From NCBI RefSeq assembly GCF_900105945.1, contig NZ_FNSO01000004.1, forward strand, positions 6,762,001 to 6,826,000: 64,000 nt of DNA, in the 5' to 3' direction. This document shows positions 56,639 through 64,000 of this stretch, piece after piece (the first letter of the stretch is position 1; each line of letters begins with the position of its first letter). The DNA comes from Amycolatopsis tolypomycina (GTDB lineage: Bacteria > Actinomycetota > Actinomycetes > Mycobacteriales > Pseudonocardiaceae). Position numbers and translations under genes: made by a program. Under the pieces are notes generated by a model that saw only the letters and a list, made by a program, of their open reading frames with translations, ran no database searches and was not told the origin of the DNA.

Positions 56639-57552
56639 CGCTCGGTGCCTTCGCCACCGTTCTGCTCGGCCAGGAACCGCTCGAACTGGGAGCCGAGCTC
56701 CTCCGCCGTCGGCATGTGCTCGACCGACTCCGCGAGCAGGCTGCCGCGGTCGGAGGCCTCGACGAACGTGTCGTACTGCCGCTCCAGGGCGCGGACGACG
56801 TCGGCGATCTCGTCGGACTCCGCGACCTGGCGGTTGATCTCGGCGTCGGCGAGGTCCGCGGCCGCGCGCAGCTCGCCCTCGGGCAGGCTCAGGCCGGTCG
56901 CCCGGCTCAGCGCGTCGAGCACGATCAGCGACGCCGCCGGGTACGTCGACTGCGCGAGGTAGTGCGGCACGTGCGCGGCGAAGCCGATGGCGTCGTGGCC
57001 CCACTCGCCGAGCCGGTACTCCAGCAGCGCGGCGACGCTGCCCGGCACCTGCAGCCGGTTCGGCAGCGGCTGGTTGCCGCCGACCAGGTCCTTGCGGGTG
57101 GCGTGCGCGGTGACGCCGAGCGGGCGGGTGTGCGGCGCGCCCATCGGGATGCCGTGGAACCCGGCGGTCAGCCGGACGCCCCAGCGCTCGACCAGGTTCC
57201 GGACCGCCGCGCTGAACCGCTCCCAGTCGTGGTCCGGCTCCGGGCCGGACAGCAGCAGGAACGGCGTGCCGTCGGCGTCGTGCAGCAGGTGCACCACCAG
57301 CTCGGGCGCGTCGTAGTCCTCCCAGTGGTCGACGGCGAAGGTCATCGTCGGCCGCCGCGAGCGGTAGTCGATGAGCCGGTCGACGTCGAAGCGGGCGATC
57401 ACCCGGTGCTCGCCGCCCAGCAGGTGCTCGGCCAGCAGACGGCCCGCCGAGCCGGCGTCCATGAACCCTTCGAAGTGGTGCAGCAGCACCGCCCCGGTCA
57501 GGTCGGGGACGTCCGAGTCCACCTCGTACAGGTCGTCGGGATCGAGTCCCAC
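56635..57552 (-). CDS. PAC2 family protein
   Basis: 305 residues. The PAC2 fold begins LTGAVLLHHFEGFMDAGSAG and continues with LLLSGPEPDHDWERF and PNRLQVPGSVAALLEYRLG. Related to proteasome-assembly chaperone 2; in actinobacteria the role is unclear. The GTG at 57552 is chosen because AGGAGGA lies 5 nt upstream; an ATG at 57618 has no such site. The stop overlaps the methyltransferase start by 4 nt. Confidence 0.87.
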   Translation of the reverse strand: MGLDPDDLYEVDSDVPDLTGAVLLHHFEGFMDAGSAGRLLAEHLLGGEHRVIARFDVDRLIDYRSRRPTMTFAVDHWEDYDAPELVVHLLHDADGTPFLLLSGPEPDHDWERFSAAVRNLVERWGVRLTAGFHGIPMGAPHTRPLGVTAHATRKDLVGGNQPLPNRLQVPGSVAALLEYRLGEWGHDAIGFAAHVPHYLAQSTYPAASLIVLDALSRATGLSLPEGELRAAADLADAEINRQVAESDEIADVVRALERQYDTFVEASDRGSLLAESVEHMPTAEELGSQFERFLAEQNGGEGTER

Positions 57553-57727
57553 CGGATCCTCCTGCTGCTCTTCACATGGCTGTCCGTCAAGCACAACACA
57601 CCCCGAGTGGGATTCCATTCCGCCGACGGTGTCGCCGATCGTAACGGCACGCGGTCGAGGCCGGGTCCGATCGGCATCGTGACAACTGTCCTGGGCACGC
57701 AAGGCCCCGATCGGGCACGCTTGAGCG

Positions 57728-58237
57728 GTGAGCGAACACACCACGAACACGGCGCTCGGGCTGCGGCCGCCGGCGCACCGGGTCAGCCGCCGGGCCATCG
57801 GCTACTGGACGGTGACCGCCTCGATCCTGTGGATCATCCTGATCGGCGTCCAGACGCTCATCGTGGTGACCAGCGACGACGCGCCGTCGTTCCTGAGCGT
57901 GACGCTCGTGCTGTCCTGCGTGCTCGGCCCGCTGCACCTGATCGTGATGCCGCAGTGGCGCTACCGCGTGCACCGCTGGGAGGTCACCGGCGAGGCCGTC
58001 TACACGCAGTCCGGCTGGCTGAAGCAGGAGTGGCGGATCGCCCCGGTGTCGCGGATCCAGACCGTCGACATCGAACGCGACCCGTTCGAGCAGCTGTTCG
58101 GGCTGGCGAAGATCACCGTGACGACGGCGTCCGCGGCCGGTCCGCTGCGCATCGCGGGCCTGGCGCACGACCGCGCGCTCGCGCTGGCCGACGAGCTCAC
58201 GAAGACGACCCAGGCCGTGCGGGGCGATGCGACATGA
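57728..58237 (+). CDS. Bacterial PH domain membrane protein (YdbS-like)
   Basis: 169 residues. Two membrane helices (about 27-48 and 57-75), then a bPH2 domain with YRVHRWEVTGEAVYTQSGWL and RIQTVDIERDPFEQLFGLAKIT. It pairs with a longer bPH2 protein by ATGA overlap, the usual YdbS-YdbT arrangement. Suggested to act at the envelope; role unproven. GTG at 57728. Confidence 0.87.
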   Translation: MSEHTTNTALGLRPPAHRVSRRAIGYWTVTASILWIILIGVQTLIVVTSDDAPSFLSVTLVLSCVLGPLHLIVMPQWRYRVHRWEVTGEAVYTQSGWLKQEWRIAPVSRIQTVDIERDPFEQLFGLAKITVTTASAAGPLRIAGLAHDRALALADELTKTTQAVRGDAT

Positions 58238-59763
58238 GCAGTACGGAAGTGGTCTCCCCGCCGGCCGAAGGCACGCAGGACGCGCCGTGGCACCACCTCG
58301 ACCGGCGCATGCTGCTCATCCGGCCCGTGCTCGACCTGGTGAAGTCGCTGCCGGTGCTGCTCGGCGCGCTGCTGTTCGGCCGCGGCGAACCGTGGCAGTG
58401 GATCGGCCTCGTGTTCACCGTCATCGCCGTGTTCACCGGCGTCTCGCACGTGCTGACCTCGCGCTACCGGATCACCGAGTCGCAGGTCGAGTGGCACACC
58501 GGGCTGCTGCTGCGCAAGCAGCGGGCCATCCCGCGCGACCGGATCCGCACGGTCGACGTGACGTCCGAGCCGAAGCACCGGCTGTTCTCGCTGGCCGCCG
58601 CGCGGATCGGCACCGGGCGGCACTCGCACGGCAAGGGGCCGGGCAAGGACGAGCTCGTCCTCGACGCCGTCACCATCGCCGAGGCCCAGCGGCTGCGGAC
58701 GCTGCTGCTGCACCGCAAGGCCGAGGCGGCGTCGGAAGAGGCTGCCGCGCCGCCGGAGCAGCTGATCGCCGCGGTCGACAAGCGGTGGCTGCGGTACGCG
58801 CCGTTCACGCTGTCCGGGCTGGCGGTGGTCGGCGCGGCCGTCGGCACCGTCTACCACTTCGCGCACGAACTGCACTTCGACCCGATCCAGTTCTCCCTCG
58901 TCCAGGTCGTCGTCGGGCACTTCGCCGACACCCCGGTGTGGCTCAGCCTGGTGCTCGCCGCCGTCGGGCTGCTGGTGCTCGTCTCGCTGCTGTCGGTCGG
59001 CGGGTACGTGTTGTCGTTCTGGAACTTCCGGCTCACCCGCGAGCCCGCCGGCACGCTGCACGTCCGGCGCGGGCTGATCACGACGCGGTCGGTGTCGATC
59101 GAGGAAGACCGCCTGCGCGGCGCCGAAATCCGCGAGCCGCTGCCGCTGCGGCTGGCCGGCGGCGCCCGGTGCGTCGCCATCGCCGCCGGCCTGCGGGAGG
59201 GCAAGAGCGCGGACAAGGGCGGCAGCCTGCTGCTCCCGCCGGCGCCCGTGCGCCGCGCGCACGAGGTCGTCGCGGAGGTGCTCGGCGAAGACCCGGCCGC
59301 GACGCCGTTGACGCGGCACCCGCGCCGGGCGCTGTACCGGCGGATCTCCCGGGCCGTCCTCGGCGTGCTGCTGCTCGCCGCCGCGCTCCACGGACTGGCG
59401 TGGCTCGGCGCGCTGCCGGACTGGCCGTGGCAGGTCGCGCTCGTGCTGGTGCCGGTCGCCGCGCTGGTCGGCTGGGACCGCTACCGCAGCCTCGGCCACG
59501 CGCTCACCGGCCGCTACCTGGTGACGCGGTCGGGCTCGCTGGACCGCGGCACGGCGGCGGTCCGCTGCGCCGGGCTGACCGGGATCGTCGTCGAGCGCTC
59601 GTACTTCCAGCGCCGGGCCGGGCTGGTCACGCTGATCGCGCCGGTCGCCGCGGGCAAGGGCAAGTACGAGGTGCTCGACGTCGGCGAGGCCGACGGGCTG
59701 GCGCTCGCCGACCGGGCCCTGCCCGGCCTGCTGACGCCGTTCCTCACCGGTGACCGGCGATAA
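58234..59763 (+). CDS. Bacterial PH domain membrane protein (YdbT-like), three bPH2 repeats
   Basis: 509 residues. Three copies of the bPH2 pattern: SRYRITESQVEWHTGLLLRK (about residue 75), FRLTREPAGTLHVRRGLITT (about 265) and HALTGRYLVTRSGSLDRG (about 420), separated by pairs of membrane helices. Begins inside the YdbS-like stop. No catalytic residues. Confidence 0.87.
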   Translation: MSSTEVVSPPAEGTQDAPWHHLDRRMLLIRPVLDLVKSLPVLLGALLFGRGEPWQWIGLVFTVIAVFTGVSHVLTSRYRITESQVEWHTGLLLRKQRAIPRDRIRTVDVTSEPKHRLFSLAAARIGTGRHSHGKGPGKDELVLDAVTIAEAQRLRTLLLHRKAEAASEEAAAPPEQLIAAVDKRWLRYAPFTLSGLAVVGAAVGTVYHFAHELHFDPIQFSLVQVVVGHFADTPVWLSLVLAAVGLLVLVSLLSVGGYVLSFWNFRLTREPAGTLHVRRGLITTRSVSIEEDRLRGAEIREPLPLRLAGGARCVAIAAGLREGKSADKGGSLLLPPAPVRRAHEVVAEVLGEDPAATPLTRHPRRALYRRISRAVLGVLLLAAALHGLAWLGALPDWPWQVALVLVPVAALVGWDRYRSLGHALTGRYLVTRSGSLDRGTAAVRCAGLTGIVVERSYFQRRAGLVTLIAPVAAGKGKYEVLDVGEADGLALADRALPGLLTPFLTGDRR

Positions 59764-59936
59764 CGGGCGTACCGCCGTCCGGAAACAGCAGTCGTACTAC
59801 AACAAACAGCAGGTCGGCACATTTCGGTGGATATTCAATGCCGTGCCGAATTACTGGCCTTCCTTTCACACTACGTGCTAATTTATTCACCCCGTGTGAT
59901 AGCGAAGGTAGTTTTTGTCTCACCGAGAGGGTCACG
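59764..59936. promoter_or_regulatory. AT-rich upstream region of the IclR gene
   Basis: This 173-bp spacer is clearly AT-richer than the rest of the window. It has TCACAC (59866-59871) and GTGTGA (59894-59899) as an inverted repeat 22 bp apart, and the -10-like TAATTT between. Autoregulation by IclR is possible but not shown. Confidence 0.4.
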
Positions 59937-60722
59937 ATGACGCCTGCCGTCAGTACCGTCGACGGTTCCGCCACCACTTCCCCGCGCCGCACCCCGGGTG
60001 CCAGCAGTTCCCGCAAGGTCCTCCAACTGCTGCTGGCTTTTTCGGAGCGCCGGTGGGAGGCGAGCGTCGCCGAACTGGCCGCGACGATCGGCACCCCGGT
60101 GGCGACGACCTACCGCTACGTCGCCCTGCTCAAGGAGCTGCAGCTGCTCGAGGAGGGCCGGGCCGGGCACTACCACCTGACGAGCCAGGTGATGCCGCTG
60201 GCGCGGGCCGCGCAGCTGGCGAACGACATGGTCCGGCTGGCGCGGCCGTCCATGGAATCAGCGGCCCGGGAGCTCGGCGAGACGGTGATGCTGTTCCAGC
60301 GGTTCGGCGACTCGGCCGTCTGCGCGGACCGCGTCGAGTGCGACCGCGCGATGCGGTTCACGTTCGAGCCGGGGCATTCGCTGCCGCTCGGCGTCGGCGC
60401 GTCCGGCAAGATGCTGCTCGCGCTGCTGCCGGAGATCGAACGCGAACGGCGGTGGGCGTCGATCGTCGAGCAGCGCGGGGCGGCGGTGCGCGACGAGCTG
60501 AAGCAGGCACTGGAAAACCGGTACGCGGTCAGTTCCGGCGAGCTCGACGAAGGCGTCTGGGCCTGTTCGGTGCCGGTGCAGACGATCGGCAGGCGGCCCA
60601 CCGTGCTCACCATGGCAGGCCCGGCCGCCCGGATCAGCGAGGAGACGCGCCACACGGCCATCACCGCGCTGCAGGAGTACGCGATCCGCATCCAGCGGGC
60701 GATCGCGGCTTATTCGCTGTGA
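59937..60722 (+). CDS. IclR family transcriptional regulator
   Basis: 261 residues. Winged helix near the N-terminus (KVLQLLLAFSERRWEASVAE, then GTPVATTYRYVALLKELQL) and the IclR ligand domain with LPLGVGASGKMLLALL and DEGVWACSVPV. GAGAGGG precedes the ATG. Usual targets are catabolic genes; none adjoins on the opposite strand, so its target is not clear. Confidence 0.9.
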   Translation: MTPAVSTVDGSATTSPRRTPGASSSRKVLQLLLAFSERRWEASVAELAATIGTPVATTYRYVALLKELQLLEEGRAGHYHLTSQVMPLARAAQLANDMVRLARPSMESAARELGETVMLFQRFGDSAVCADRVECDRAMRFTFEPGHSLPLGVGASGKMLLALLPEIERERRWASIVEQRGAAVRDELKQALENRYAVSSGELDEGVWACSVPVQTIGRRPTVLTMAGPAARISEETRHTAITALQEYAIRIQRAIAAYSL

Positions 60723-60753
60723 GAATCCCGCCCGGGCGCGTAGAACTGCCCGG

Positions 60754-61257
60754 GTGATCCGACTCGCGCGACCCGACGACCTGCCCGCCCTCATCGACGT
60801 CGAGCGCGCGGCCGGCGAGCTGTTCCGCGACGTGGGCATGGCGGCGATCGCCGACGACGACCCCGGCTCGGTGGCCGCGCTGGCGGCGTACCAGGCCGGC
60901 GGGCGCGCGTGGGTGAGCGTCGACGCCGACGGCCGGCCGGTGGCCTACCTGGTCGCGGAGGTCGTCGACGGGTGCGCGCACATCGAGCAGGTGTCGGTCC
61001 GGCCGTCGCACGCGCGCCGGGGAATCGGCAGCGCGCTGATCGACACGCTCGCCGAGTGGGCCCGCGCGCGGGGCTTGCCGGCGTTGACGCTCACGACGTT
61101 CGAAACCGTGCCGTGGAACGCGCCGTACTACGAACGGCTGCGGTTCCGGGTCGTCCCGGAGGCGGAAATCGGCGCCGGGCTGCGTTCGATCCGCCGTGCC
61201 GAAGCGGCTCGCGGCCTCGACGCCTGGCCGCGTGTCGCGATGATTCGACCGCTCTGA
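60754..61257 (+). CDS. GNAT family N-acetyltransferase
   Basis: 167 residues. Motif A is VSVRPSHARRGIGSALIDTL (acetyl-CoA binding RxxGxG), and motif B follows in TLTTFETVPWNAPYYERLRF. GTG at 60754. Acceptor unknown. 31 bp after the IclR gene and may share its transcript. Confidence 0.88.
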   Translation: MIRLARPDDLPALIDVERAAGELFRDVGMAAIADDDPGSVAALAAYQAGGRAWVSVDADGRPVAYLVAEVVDGCAHIEQVSVRPSHARRGIGSALIDTLAEWARARGLPALTLTTFETVPWNAPYYERLRFRVVPEAEIGAGLRSIRRAEAARGLDAWPRVAMIRPL

Positions 61258-61310
61258 CCTGCGGTTTCTTTCGTTCGTCCCCTAGTTGGGGGAGAGAGTG
61301 GCGCACGTGG

Positions 61311-61326
61311 TCGAACATGTGTTCTA
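61311..61326. promoter_or_regulatory. LexA (SOS) box
   Basis: TCGAACATGTGTTCTA matches the actinobacterial LexA consensus TCGAAC-N4-GTTCGA with one mismatch in the right arm. A TACTGT -10-like hexamer overlaps its end (61325-61330). It lies 64 bp before a small gene, a good distance for repression. Confidence 0.7.
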
Positions 61327-61389
61327 CTGTGCCTGCCGGTCCCGGAGGGGGAAGCTCCGCGGGCCGGCCCACAACTTCGGGAGGTACTC

Positions 61390-61587
61390 GTGGCGGTCAA
61401 GATCACCCACCTGACGAACGGCCAGCAGGTGCGGTTCGCCAACGCCGACGGAGCCCGCCGGTATGCCGAAATCATGGGCGGCGGCGTGGACAAGTGGCGC
61501 TTCACGGTCGTGCCCGAGGACCCGATGCTCCGGAAAATGTCGGACTCGGTCGTTAACGTGCCGGTATGGCGCATGACTTCCAGGTAG
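61390..61587 (+). CDS. Small protein of unknown function behind a LexA box
   Basis: 65 residues, no membrane segment or known motif; VKITHLTNGQQVRFANADGA is followed by KWRFTVVPEDP. GTG at 61390. The last 22 bp overlap the next gene, so the two are probably coupled. Expression after DNA damage is inferred from the LexA box at 61311. Confidence 0.55.
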   Translation: MAVKITHLTNGQQVRFANADGARRYAEIMGGGVDKWRFTVVPEDPMLRKMSDSVVNVPVWRMTSR

Positions 61588-62003
61588 TGGTGGATTCGGC
61601 CGACCCGCACGTGCTCGCCGACTGGTGGGCCGAGACGCTCGGCTGGTCCGTGGAACCGACGGACGAAGACTTCGTCCGCGAGATGATCGCGAAGGGGTAC
61701 GCGACGGATTCGGAAACCCGGACTTACCGGGGTTCCTTGGTGTGGAGAGCGGGGGCGGGCATCCGGCACCCGGACTCGCCACCGGAGGGCCCGCCGCGGC
61801 GGATCCTGTTCCAGGAGGTACCGGAGGCCAAGACGGTGAAGAACCGGGTTCACATGGACGTGTGGGTCGGCGCGGACAACGTCGAGGCTTCGGTCGAGAA
61901 GCTCACCGCGCGCGGGGCGAAGTTCCTGCACCGGGGGCGGCAGGGGCCGCACAGCTGGGTGACCATGGCCGATCCGGAGGGGAACGAGTTCTGCGTTTCC
62001 TGA
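61566..62003 (+). CDS. VOC-family protein (glyoxalase fold)
   Basis: 145 residues. DFQVVVDSADPHVLADWWAE at the start and HMDVWVGADNVEASVEKL then WVTMADPEGNEFCV at the end follow the VOC pattern. Resembles actinobacterial glyoxalase-like proteins with no assigned substrate. It may be co-expressed with the small LexA-box gene. A long perfect hairpin lies 37 bp after the stop. Confidence 0.85.
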   Translation: MAHDFQVVVDSADPHVLADWWAETLGWSVEPTDEDFVREMIAKGYATDSETRTYRGSLVWRAGAGIRHPDSPPEGPPRRILFQEVPEAKTVKNRVHMDVWVGADNVEASVEKLTARGAKFLHRGRQGPHSWVTMADPEGNEFCVS

Positions 62004-62040
62004 GGAGCCGGGGCGGGCCGGGGGGCCGCCGCCGGCACCA

Positions 62041-62097
62041 ACGTCATGAACGACTCTTTCCTGACGTCCGACGTCAGGAAAGAGTCGTTCATGACGT
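62041..62097. repeat. Perfect 27-bp inverted repeat with 3-nt loop
   Basis: Arms of 27 bp (beginning ACGTCATGAACGACTCTTTC) flank a CCG loop. It lies between convergent genes, and its right edge touches the aminotransferase stop, so it could terminate both. Both strands contain ATGAACGACTC, which makes false starts. Confidence 0.88.
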
Positions 62098-63365
62098 CAC
62101 ACCTGCGCCGCCAGGCGGTCCAACGCCTTCGGCAGGGCCGTCGCCAGCAGGTCCAGCTCCGGCTCCGCCGCCACCAGCGGGGGCGACACCGCCACCCCGC
62201 GTCCGAGGTTCCGCACGATCACGCCCTCGTCGCGGCACGCCCGCTGCAGCTTCACCGGCGCTCCCGGGTCCGCGTCCACCACCTCCGGTGTCAGCTCCAC
62301 CGCCGCCAGGAAGCCCAGCCCGGCTCGGACCTCGGCGACCAACGTGTGCCCGCGGACCGAAGACACCGCGTCCGCCAGGGGTTTCTCCAGCTCTCGTCCG
62401 CGCGGGATCAGGCCTTCGCGCTCGTAGATGTCCAACGTCGCCAGGCCGGCCGCGCACGCCACCGGGTGACCCGCGTACGTCGGGCCGTGGCGGAAGATCG
62501 GGGCTCCCGGCTTGCCCGTGAAGAACGGCGAGGCCACCTCGGGCGCCACCACCAGCGCGCCCAGCGGGATCGTGCCACCCGTGATGCCCTTCGCCGTCGT
62601 GATCATGTCCGGGCGCACCGGCCAGCGGTCGATGCCGAACCACGTGCCCAGCCTGCCCCACGCCGCGATCACGCAGTCCGCCACGAACAGCACCTCGTGC
62701 CGGCGGCAGATCGCCGCCACCTCCTCGAGGTAGCCGTCCGGAGGCAACAACACTCCGCCCGCGCCGATCACCGGCTCGCAGAAGAACGCCGCGACGCGGG
62801 ACGCACCGACGCGCGCGATCTCCGCCTCCAGCGCCGCCGCGTCGTCGTACGCGACGTGGGAAAACGACGGGGGCTGGGGGCCGACGCCCGCCGCGTTCGC
62901 CGGGATGCCGCCCACCGCCGTGCCGAAACCGTGCGTTCCGTGGTAGCCCTGGGCCCGGCCGATCACGTGGACCTTCTCCGGACGGCCGGTCTGCGCGAAG
63001 TACGCCCTGGCCAGCTTCACCGCCGTGTCGACGACGTCACCGCCGCCCGAACCGAAGAACACCTTCGAGCCCGGCTCCGGCGCCAGCGCCGCGACGCGGT
63101 CGGCCAGCTCGACCGCCGGGCGGTTCGCGTTGTAGCCGAACAGGTTCCACGAGTCCAGCTCCCCCAGCTGACGGGAAACCGCTTCGGTGATCTCGGGACG
63201 GCCGTGGCCGAAGTTCGCGTACCAGAGCGACGCCGTCGCGTCGAAGTACCGGCGGCCCGCGTCGTCCCAGACGTACGAGCCCTCGCCTCGGGTGATGACC
63301 ATCCGGTCGCCGTCGACCGCGCCCATGTCGGCGAACGGGTGCCACAGGGCGTGCTGTGCTGACAT
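62097..63365 (-). CDS. Class III PLP-dependent aminotransferase
   Basis: 422 residues. The PLP lysine is in MITTAKGITGGTIPLGA; KVFFGSGGGDVVDTAVKLAR and HGPTYAGHPVACAAG are family motifs. The usual DEV(I/M)xGFGRTG segment reads DCVIAAWGRLG, so a glutamate is cysteine. Family members act on omega-amino acids, amines or beta-alanine. ATG at 63365. 33 bp after a CoA-transferase gene in the same direction, possibly one operon. Confidence 0.88.
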   Translation of the reverse strand: MSAQHALWHPFADMGAVDGDRMVITRGEGSYVWDDAGRRYFDATASLWYANFGHGRPEITEAVSRQLGELDSWNLFGYNANRPAVELADRVAALAPEPGSKVFFGSGGGDVVDTAVKLARAYFAQTGRPEKVHVIGRAQGYHGTHGFGTAVGGIPANAAGVGPQPPSFSHVAYDDAAALEAEIARVGASRVAAFFCEPVIGAGGVLLPPDGYLEEVAAICRRHEVLFVADCVIAAWGRLGTWFGIDRWPVRPDMITTAKGITGGTIPLGALVVAPEVASPFFTGKPGAPIFRHGPTYAGHPVACAAGLATLDIYEREGLIPRGRELEKPLADAVSSVRGHTLVAEVRAGLGFLAAVELTPEVVDADPGAPVKLQRACRDEGVIVRNLGRGVAVSPPLVAAEPELDLLATALPKALDRLAAQV

Positions 63366-63398
63366 CGGTCCTCCTCGCTCCTGCCCCCATCCCTACCA

Positions 63399-64000
63399 TC
63401 AGTCCAGGAACTGCGCGATCTCTTCCGGCGAGTACCCCAGCTCGGCCAGCACCTCCTCGGTGTGCTGGCCCAGGGTCGGCGGGGCGGACGTCGGCCGGGC
63501 CGGGGTGTCCGACGCCTTCACCGGGAAGCCCGTGCCCACGTACGTCCCCACCGTCGGGTGCGGCAGCCGCACCACCTGCTCGCGCGCCGCCGCCCACGGG
63601 TCGGCGTAGACGTCGTCGAGCTCGTTGACCGGGGCCGCCGGGATGCCCGCCGCGTCGAACGCCGCCATCCACTCCGCCGCCGTGCACGTCAGGAGCACCG
63701 GCTCCAGGAGCTCGTTCAACGACGAGCGGTGCTCAGCGCGAAGAGCGTTCGACGAGAACCGCGGGTCGGTGGCGATGTCCAGGCCGAGCACGCCGCAGAA
63801 CGCGTGCCACAGCTTCTCGCTGCCCACCGCGATGACCAGCCAGCCGTCAGCCACGTGGTAGCCCTGGTACGGGACGATGCTCGGGTGCGCCGAGCCCATC
63901 CGCCGCGGGCGTGGCGCGTCGTGGAACACCGCGCCCGCCGCATACACGTGCCAGGCCAGCTGACTGTCCAAAAGGGACACGTCGAGGTACTGCCCGCGGC
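63399..64000 (-). CDS. Family III CoA-transferase (CaiB/BaiF), 5' end outside window
   Basis: 200 codons of the C-terminal half. RGQYLDVSLLDSQLAWHVYA and PSIVPYQGYHVADGWLVIAVG are clear family segments; FPVKASDTPARP and LGQHTEEVLAELGYS close the protein. Transfers CoA between organic acids. The N-terminal half with the catalytic aspartate is not in the window. Confidence 0.88.
   Translation of the reverse strand, partial: RGQYLDVSLLDSQLAWHVYAAGAVFHDAPRPRRMGSAHPSIVPYQGYHVADGWLVIAVGSEKLWHAFCGVLGLDIATDPRFSSNALRAEHRSSLNELLEPVLLTCTAAEWMAAFDAAGIPAAPVNELDDVYADPWAAAREQVVRLPHPTVGTYVGTGFPVKASDTPARPTSAPPTLGQHTEEVLAELGYSPEEIAQFLD

Noticed and set aside
62046..63362. Plus-strand open frame starting in the 57-bp palindrome
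   Set aside because: The ATG belongs to the palindrome and the frame is antisense to the aminotransferase.

Overview
The window is high-GC actinobacterial DNA (GC-rich third positions, many GTG starts, short overlaps). Gene order and several protein details point to the Pseudonocardiaceae, most likely Amycolatopsis or a close relative. This assignment is inferred from sequence character and synteny; no database was searched.

The core, roughly 10.4-43.4 kb, read leftward, follows the housekeeping order I know from Mycobacterium tuberculosis Rv1292-Rv1315: argS, lysA, hom, thrC, thrB, rho, rpmE, prfA, prmC, sua5, wecA, atpI-like, atpBEFHAGDC, DUF2550, PduO-type adenosyltransferase, murA. Three things interrupt it: a rightward glycosyltransferase cassette plus a VOC gene between prfA and prmC (28.4-32.8 kb), a secreted M6 protease between prmC and sua5 (24.8-26.8 kb), and an unusual aroA between DUF2550 and the adenosyltransferase. 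The junctions carry short repeats: a 21-bp tandem family at two sites, tandem copies of the prmC 3' end, long perfect palindromes, and a roughly 50-bp repeat that contains a DNA-damage (PafBC/RecA-NDp type) promoter motif.

The left flank (0-10.4 kb) is accessory metabolism: an enoyl-CoA hydratase-like protein with a GlxA-type regulator, an isochorismatase-fold hydrolase, B12-dependent ethylmalonyl-CoA mutase, three tandem PH-like membrane proteins (one decayed), duplicated LysE exporters, and a hydrolase/NmrA/SnoaL operon facing a TetR regulator across a pair of palindromic operators. The right flank (43.5-64 kb) holds DUF3105 and DUF305 envelope proteins, a CDF metal exporter, an epoxide hydrolase, tRNA-Arg(CCG), an ECF sigma factor with a putative anti-sigma factor, a PL9-type pectate lyase, a TetR/FAD-monooxygenase pair, an orphan MCE protein, two gene remnants, PAC2, a pair of bacterial PH proteins, an IclR regulator, a small gene behind a LexA box, a class III aminotransferase and a truncated CoA-transferase.

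Functionally the window joins energy production (F1Fo ATP synthase), aspartate-family amino-acid synthesis (lysA, hom, thrC, thrB), termination of translation and transcription (prfA, prmC, rho) and envelope building (murA, wecA, glycosyltransferases). The adenosyltransferase could supply the cofactor for the ethylmalonyl-CoA mutase encoded 7 kb away.
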